DNA of 64,000 nucleotides from an uncultured Alphaproteobacteria bacterium (GTDB taxonomy: Bacteria; Pseudomonadota; Alphaproteobacteria; HIMB59; GCA-002718135). Of the stretch, positions 58,872 through 64,000 are shown piece after piece; positions within the stretch are counted from its first letter, which is position 1, and each line of letters starts with the position of its first letter. The notes beneath the pieces were generated by a model. The model searched no databases. It was not told where the DNA came from and saw nothing but the letters and a program-made list of their open reading frames with translations. The position numbers were made by a program, and so were the translations under genes. The DNA is taken from contig CACNUI010000002.1 in NCBI GenBank assembly GCA_902623545.1, positions 62,001 to 126,000 on the forward strand, read 5' to 3'.

Positions 58872-59917
58872 AAACTTTTAGCAGCATCTACCATAATTTT
58901 TAATTTAGTTTTTGCTAAATTTCTTGATAAATGTCCTAGTCCACAATCGGGTGCTACTATAAGCTGTTCCTTGTCTATAAAGTGTAATGCCTCTCTTATT
59001 CTTTCAATGATTTCTTCTTTAGTTTCTATTTCTGAGCTTGCAATTTTTATTAATCCAAAAATAATTTTTGTATTTTTAAAATTTTTTAAAAACTTAAGAT
59101 CATTATATCTGTGAGCATCTTCGATCGAAACTGTATCTATGATAGAGCTATCTAAATCCTCACTAATTTTTCTATACGAATCTAAAGGAGCTTTTGGATA
59201 ATCAATTGCATCTAATTTATCGGGATATCCGCAGCAAATATGTGTAATTTTTTCTACACTGTCATCATTTATATCTTTAAAACATCTCTCTAAATTTTTA
59301 ATACCAAATTTTAATGCATTTTCCGGTTTTCTTGCAAACAACGGTTCGTCCACTTGTATATACTTACATCCGACATTAACTAATCTTTTAATCTCAACAT
59401 TTATTGCATCTGCTAAATCTTCTCCCATCTTTTCATCAGATTTATAGTAAGTGTTAGCGATAGTATCTGTTATGGTCATTGGGCCCGGAATTGTAATTTT
59501 TAGAGGTTTTGAAGTAAGTTTTTGATTACTATTCCATTCATCAACTAAAAAAGGTTCTGTAGCTTTGACCTTTCCTGTTATTGTTGGAAGCCAACATTTG
59601 TAATTACCTGTTCTTGCTACTTTTTCAGAGAGTGTATCAAAATCAATACCCTCAAGATATCTACAATGATAATGTATATAATTTTCTCTTCTAACTTCGC
59701 CATCAGTTAAAATATCTACTCCGCACTCTTCTTGATCTTTAATTATTTCTCTTGTTGCCTTTTGAAATAGTTCTTCAGCTTTACTACCCATTTCTTTGAT
59801 TTCATTATTATAGAATTTTGTTGGATGCTCCGTATCCGTTCCACCTGCTGCATTAAACCAATCAGTAATTTTTATGTAATTAGGTTTAGGATAGGCACCT
59901 ATTACTGTAGTAAACAT
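58868..59917 (-). CDS. MetE C-terminal-domain-like protein (second copy)
   Basis: TVIGAYPKPNYIKITDW, QVDEPLFARKPE, THICCGYPDKLD, APDCGLGHLSR. Confidence 0.85.
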   Translation of the reverse strand: MFTTVIGAYPKPNYIKITDWFNAAGGTDTEHPTKFYNNEIKEMGSKAEELFQKATREIIKDQEECGVDILTDGEVRRENYIHYHCRYLEGIDFDTLSEKVARTGNYKCWLPTITGKVKATEPFLVDEWNSNQKLTSKPLKITIPGPMTITDTIANTYYKSDEKMGEDLADAINVEIKRLVNVGCKYIQVDEPLFARKPENALKFGIKNLERCFKDINDDSVEKITHICCGYPDKLDAIDYPKAPLDSYRKISEDLDSSIIDTVSIEDAHRYNDLKFLKNFKNTKIIFGLIKIASSEIETKEEIIERIREALHFIDKEQLIVAPDCGLGHLSRNLAKTKLKIMVDAAKSF

Positions 59918-59937
59918 AAATCTATTTATATAGATTT
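59918..59937. promoter_or_regulatory. Inverted repeat AAATCTA-TTTATA-TAGATTT
   Basis: Perfect 7-bp arms in divergent MetE-like/PHP intergenic region, abutting the MetE-like start codon. Confidence 0.65.
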
Positions 59938-59977
59938 TATATAAATAAAATATAAAATATGATTATAATTATATCCT

Positions 59978-60886
59978 ATGGATTTATTACCTCCAAAAAA
60001 TTCAACTAATTATTATAAAGGGAACCTACATGGACACTCTAATCATTCTGATGGAGCATTAAAACCAAAAGAAGTTGTTAATGAATACAAAAAATTAGGA
60101 TATGACTTCACATGTCTTTCTGAACATCTGTGGAAAAAAGAAAAGTTTGCAAACGAAGTAGTATTAGATACAACTAATTTAAATGATGATAATTTTATTG
60201 TCATTCCATCTGCTGAACTTCATTGTAAAGGAAAAAAATATATCAAAAATGAGCTTTGGCACATTGTCGCCAATGGATTACCACTAGATTTTAAGTGTGC
60301 TGATGATCATGAAACAGCACCAGAAATAATTAAAAGAGCATTAGATGCAGGTGCATTTGTAACAATTGCTCATCCAGAATGGTATACTTTAACATTTGAT
60401 GAATGTATGTCTGTAAGTCATGCCCATGGAGTAGAAATTTATAACCACTCATGTCACATAGAAGCAGCAAGAGGTTTTGGTACAGCAACTGTAGATTATT
60501 TATTGCAAGAAAATAAAAAAATTTTTTTAACTGCTACTGATGATTCACATTTTAGAATGCCTGATGCTGGAGGAGGCTGGGTAATGGTCGCTTCAAATAA
60601 TTTGAATGAACAATCTATTTTAGATTCCTTGAAGATGGGTAAATATTATTCTTCAACTGGGGTTGAGATTTTAAAATTTGAAATCCGAAATAATTTAGTA
60701 AAAGTAATTTCCTCTCCAGCTGAGCATATCACTTTAGTTGGTAAAGGCTCTAAATCCTTAAGTGTAAATGGTAATAACATTACAGAGGCAATTTTTGATC
60801 TGAACATCCTTGATACAAATTGGTTTAGAATTAGTATTATTAATAAATTTGGCGGTTTTGCTTGGTCAAACCCTGTTTGGCTGTAA
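59978..60886 (+). CDS. PHP-domain metal-dependent phosphoesterase-like protein
   Basis: NLHGHSNHSDGALKPKEVVNEYKKLGYDFTCLSEH, ITIAHPEW-type motif (FVTIAHPEWYTL), LTATDDSHF. Confidence 0.88.
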   Translation: MDLLPPKNSTNYYKGNLHGHSNHSDGALKPKEVVNEYKKLGYDFTCLSEHLWKKEKFANEVVLDTTNLNDDNFIVIPSAELHCKGKKYIKNELWHIVANGLPLDFKCADDHETAPEIIKRALDAGAFVTIAHPEWYTLTFDECMSVSHAHGVEIYNHSCHIEAARGFGTATVDYLLQENKKIFLTATDDSHFRMPDAGGGWVMVASNNLNEQSILDSLKMGKYYSSTGVEILKFEIRNNLVKVISSPAEHITLVGKGSKSLSVNGNNITEAIFDLNILDTNWFRISIINKFGGFAWSNPVWL

Positions 60887-60957
60887 AAAGAAATACACAA
60901 TTTTCTTAAAAAAAATGCAATATAATTGTCAAATATTTTTGATAAAAACTCAAAAGT

Positions 60958-60976
60958 GTATACAAAAAAAGTATAC
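60958..60976. promoter_or_regulatory. Inverted repeat GTATAC-A7-GTATAC upstream of ABC substrate-binding protein
   Basis: Two GTATAC palindromes separated by 7 A, 28 nt before the revised ATG. Confidence 0.65.
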
Positions 60977-61004
60977 GATAAATTTATCTTATAGGAGAAA
61001 ATAT

Positions 61005-63056
61005 ATGTTAAAAAAACTATTTATAGCTTTAGTATTTTCTTTCACAACTTTTGTGTGGAATGGAAGCTCTTTCGCAGGTGGTCATTGTACAGGTTCTACA
61101 ATGAACGATGGTCAAACTGGTGGAAAGTACCCACAGCAATATGAATTATCAGAATATGAAAGTGCAGCCGGATGTACTATGAAGTTTTCTGAAAATCCAA
61201 ACATTGCTAGTATAAATGCTACAATTCAAGGTAACAAGGGTTTACCTGGTGTCGCGGATCGATTACCTGATGAACCTCTAGTCGTTGTTCCTTATGATTC
61301 TATTGGTGAATATGGTGGAACTATTAATTTCCTTTCTAACGCAACAGAAGCTGGTACGTCTGATATGCTTTCAACAAGACACGTTAATTTACTTCGTTTT
61401 GCTGATGACTTATCTACTATAGTTCCAAACGTTGCTAAAGATTTTGAATGGAATTCTGATTTTACAACTTTGACTTTTACACTTAGAAAAGGTCACAAGT
61501 GGTCTAATGGAGAACCATTTGTCGCTAGAGATGTAGAGTTTTGGTATGAGGATTTAATGATGAATCCAAAAATTAGAGAAAAACCATATCCTTATTTATT
61601 AGTTGGTGGTGAACCAATGACAGTTGATGTAATTGATGATCAAACAGTAAGATTCAATTTACCATCACCTTTTCCAGGTTTAACTGCGACTATTGCATGG
61701 TCATACAACCAGTTTTTCATGCCTTCTCATTTCCTAGAACAGTTTCATCCAGAAATTGATTCTAATGCTGATGCAAACGCTCAAGCTCTAGGATTTGCTG
61801 ATGGTTATGATGCGCTTGCTGCATATTATGGAAACTCAGGATGGACGGATACTCCAACTCCGCTTCTTGCTAGACCGGATTTAGTAGCTGGTCTACCATA
61901 TGCTGCATATCCATCTTTGGAAGCATATATGACTATTGAAGATACGACTGAAGGAAGAGTGTATGCTGCTAACCCTTATTTCCACCAAGTTGATACTGCA
62001 GGAAATCAGTTACCATACATTGATTATCAAAATGAAAGATACATCAATGAAAACGAAATAAGATTATTAAAACTCGTTAATGGTGAAGTAGATTATAAAT
62101 CTCAATCAGTTCAACTTGAGTCTGCGCCTCAACTATTAGATGGTGCTGATGCAGGTGGATACAGTTTACAAATCAACCCAGGTTGTGGTGCTGCATTATT
62201 TAGCTTTAATGTAACTCACCCTGATCCTGAAAAACGTAAAGTGTATGGTGATATTCGTTTCCGTCAAGCAATGTCAATTGCAATGAACAGAGATGAAATC
62301 AATGATGTTGCTTATTACGGTTTAGGTAAAGTTGAGCAGTTTGTAGGATTTTCACCTGCACCAGACTTTGTGCCTGAAAGTATTAAAATGCACATGACAC
62401 AATACGATCCAGATGGAGCAAATGCACTTCTTGATGAAGTAGGGTTAAAAGATGTAGATGGTGATGGATTTAGAGAACTTCCAAATGGTGATGCTCTAGC
62501 TATTAACATTGATTATGCTACTCAAGGTATTGGTGGTGTTGAAGTTGAACTTGTTGCAAGATATTTCAATGAGGTAGGAGTTAAAACTACTTTCAAAGAA
62601 GTAACTCCAGATGAATATCGTGGTTCGCAAGCTGCAAATCAATTAGATGTTCATGTATGGGATAAAGGTCAACCACTTGCAATTGTTGCTGGTAACCCAG
62701 AAACTTTTAAACCTCCATTTGGTAATTATTTTAACCATACACAAGGTTTAGATTGGGCAGCATATATTGATAGTAATGGTTCTGAAGGTACTGAACCACC
62801 TCAGTGGGTGTATGACTTAAGTGATGGAATTGATAAATTCCAATCTTATGCTCTTGGTACTGCAGAGTCTAATGAGTGGGGTGAAAAAATTGCTACAATG
62901 TTAACTGAGCAAAGCCTCTTAATAGGTACGGTGAAAGCACCTTTCCCAACTTATCACAGAAATGCTCTTAAAAACTTTACGCAATTTAAAACTACTTCTT
63001 ATGAGTATTATAGAACATACCCATATCTAGCTACTCAATGGTGGTTAGACGAGTAA
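61005..63056 (+). CDS. ABC transporter substrate-binding protein, family 5 (dipeptide/oligosaccharide type); start revised from 60810 to 61005
   Basis: Signal peptide MLKKLFIALVFSFTTFVWNGSSFAGG preceded by AGGAG; FTLRKGHKWSNGEPFVARDVEFWYED. Confidence 0.92.
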   Translation: MLKKLFIALVFSFTTFVWNGSSFAGGHCTGSTMNDGQTGGKYPQQYELSEYESAAGCTMKFSENPNIASINATIQGNKGLPGVADRLPDEPLVVVPYDSIGEYGGTINFLSNATEAGTSDMLSTRHVNLLRFADDLSTIVPNVAKDFEWNSDFTTLTFTLRKGHKWSNGEPFVARDVEFWYEDLMMNPKIREKPYPYLLVGGEPMTVDVIDDQTVRFNLPSPFPGLTATIAWSYNQFFMPSHFLEQFHPEIDSNADANAQALGFADGYDALAAYYGNSGWTDTPTPLLARPDLVAGLPYAAYPSLEAYMTIEDTTEGRVYAANPYFHQVDTAGNQLPYIDYQNERYINENEIRLLKLVNGEVDYKSQSVQLESAPQLLDGADAGGYSLQINPGCGAALFSFNVTHPDPEKRKVYGDIRFRQAMSIAMNRDEINDVAYYGLGKVEQFVGFSPAPDFVPESIKMHMTQYDPDGANALLDEVGLKDVDGDGFRELPNGDALAINIDYATQGIGGVEVELVARYFNEVGVKTTFKEVTPDEYRGSQAANQLDVHVWDKGQPLAIVAGNPETFKPPFGNYFNHTQGLDWAAYIDSNGSEGTEPPQWVYDLSDGIDKFQSYALGTAESNEWGEKIATMLTEQSLLIGTVKAPFPTYHRNALKNFTQFKTTSYEYYRTYPYLATQWWLDE

Positions 63057-63077
63057 TTTAAATAAATAAATTATACA

Positions 63078-63106
63078 AAAAGCGGCAATTATTTATTGCC
63101 GCTTTT
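63078..63106 (+). terminator. Hairpin between SBP and permease genes, followed by T-rich run
   Basis: AAAAGCGGCAAT-TATTT-ATTGCCGCTTTT then CTTTTTTC. Confidence 0.9.
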
Positions 63107-63142
63107 CTTTTTTCAATTATTCTCAATTTCTAATTATTGGAT

Positions 63143-64000
63143 ATGATTAATTTTATACAATTTACTCTTACAAGAGCAGGACTAGCAATTATAACTTTAC
63201 TGCTAGTATGCTTTATTGTTTTTTCTTTAATGGAATTAGTCCCTGGAACTTGTGCTGAGAGATATCTTGCATTTAAAAATACACAAGGATCACAAATAAC
63301 ATATGAAGATATAGAGAAAGAAAAAATTCGTTTAGGTTTAGATAAACCGTTTTTGTATAGATATGGCAAATGGGTTTCTAATATAGTTTTTAATGGTGAT
63401 TTTGGCGATAGTTGTATCTTAAGAATGAATATAAATGAATTATTAAGTGGAAGATTTATGCTATCACTTACAATATGTTTGGTAGCACTGATTTTTTCAT
63501 ATTTAATAGCAATCCCCGTTGGTATTATTTCGGCCACGACAAAATATGCATCGTTAGATAATACACTTAAATTTATAAGTTATCTTGGAATAGCCCTTCC
63601 AAATTTTTTAGTTGCTCTTTGTATAATGCTTTTTATGACTGTTTATTATGGAGATACAATGACCGGTTTATTTTCCCAAGAATATGAAAATGAACCATGG
63701 TCAACGTCAAAATTATTTGATTTTTTAAGTAGAGCATGGCTTCCAATTTTTGTTTTGGGTTGGAATGCAACTGCATTTGCTCTTCAGACAGTTAGGGCAC
63801 TCATGTTAGATGAAAATGATAAATTATATGTGATGGCTGCAAGAGCTAGAGGAATATCTGGGATGAGTTTACTATGGAGATATCCTGCAAAGCATTCATT
63901 AGGCCCAGTTATAAATTCTATAGGTTTTGATCTTAATCGAATATTCAGTGCTTTGCCGATTGTGGCATTGATTTTAATTCTTACTGAAGCGGGGGCATTA
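63143..64000 (+). CDS. ABC transporter permease (DppB-type), truncated by window end; missing from ORF track
   Basis: Manual translation MINFIQFTLTRAGLAIITLLLVCFIVFSLMELVPGTCAERYL...; no stop before 64000. Confidence 0.9.
   Translation, partial: MINFIQFTLTRAGLAIITLLLVCFIVFSLMELVPGTCAERYLAFKNTQGSQITYEDIEKEKIRLGLDKPFLYRYGKWVSNIVFNGDFGDSCILRMNINELLSGRFMLSLTICLVALIFSYLIAIPVGIISATTKYASLDNTLKFISYLGIALPNFLVALCIMLFMTVYYGDTMTGLFSQEYENEPWSTSKLFDFLSRAWLPIFVLGWNATAFALQTVRALMLDENDKLYVMAARARGISGMSLLWRYPAKHSLGPVINSIGFDLNRIFSALPIVALILILTEAGAL

Noticed and set aside
63130-63537. Minus-strand 135-aa ORF at the window end
   Set aside because: The plus strand encodes a DppB-type permease open to the end of the window, with a signature N-terminus; the ORF track missed it only because no stop is reached.
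1-64000. Mobile elements, prophage, defence systems, rRNA/tRNA genes
   Set aside because: No integrase, transposase, phage structural, restriction or toxin-antitoxin proteins among the ORFs, and no tRNA/rRNA sequence recognised by eye. tRNAscan/Infernal would be needed to exclude small RNAs.

Overview
This is a gene-dense, strongly AT-rich window that looks like a streamlined marine alphaproteobacterium. That placement is inferred from gene order (rpmH-rnpA-yidD-yidC-engB-argB-HAD-dapD-dapE; petABC; proC; uvrC-pgsA-moaD-moaE) and composition. The first ~34 kb is mostly housekeeping. It also holds a zinc-homeostasis locus (zur-znuB-znuC / znuA-COG0523-WD40) with a near-palindromic Zur-like box, a ZnuA carrying a 20-unit His-Asp-Asp tandem repeat, and an unannotated 27-aa, 9-Cys mini-protein ORF on the minus strand. 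From 34 kb onward the content is accessory and catabolic: xsc with cysQ-cysD-cysNC, then a separate pta / class-III aminotransferase / alanine dehydrogenase group. The most unusual region is ~40.4-54.5 kb. There a LacI-type regulator, a HisD-like dehydrogenase, five NTF2/SnoaL-like proteins (four of them double-length), a bicupin, a MetE-core-like methyltransferase, a sugar-type ABC importer without its ATPase, a HAD-like protein lacking the catalytic Asp residues, and an SDR are arranged around three divergent promoters. All three promoters contain the same inverted repeat, ATTCA-N6-TGAAT, with a second copy or near-copy about 20 bp away. I read this as a coherent catabolic regulon whose substrate I cannot identify. 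The last ~5 kb contains a second MetE-like protein, a PHP-domain protein and a class-5 (dipeptide-type) ABC importer that runs off the window. I saw no rRNA, tRNA, CRISPR, transposase or prophage signal, but no covariance search was possible.
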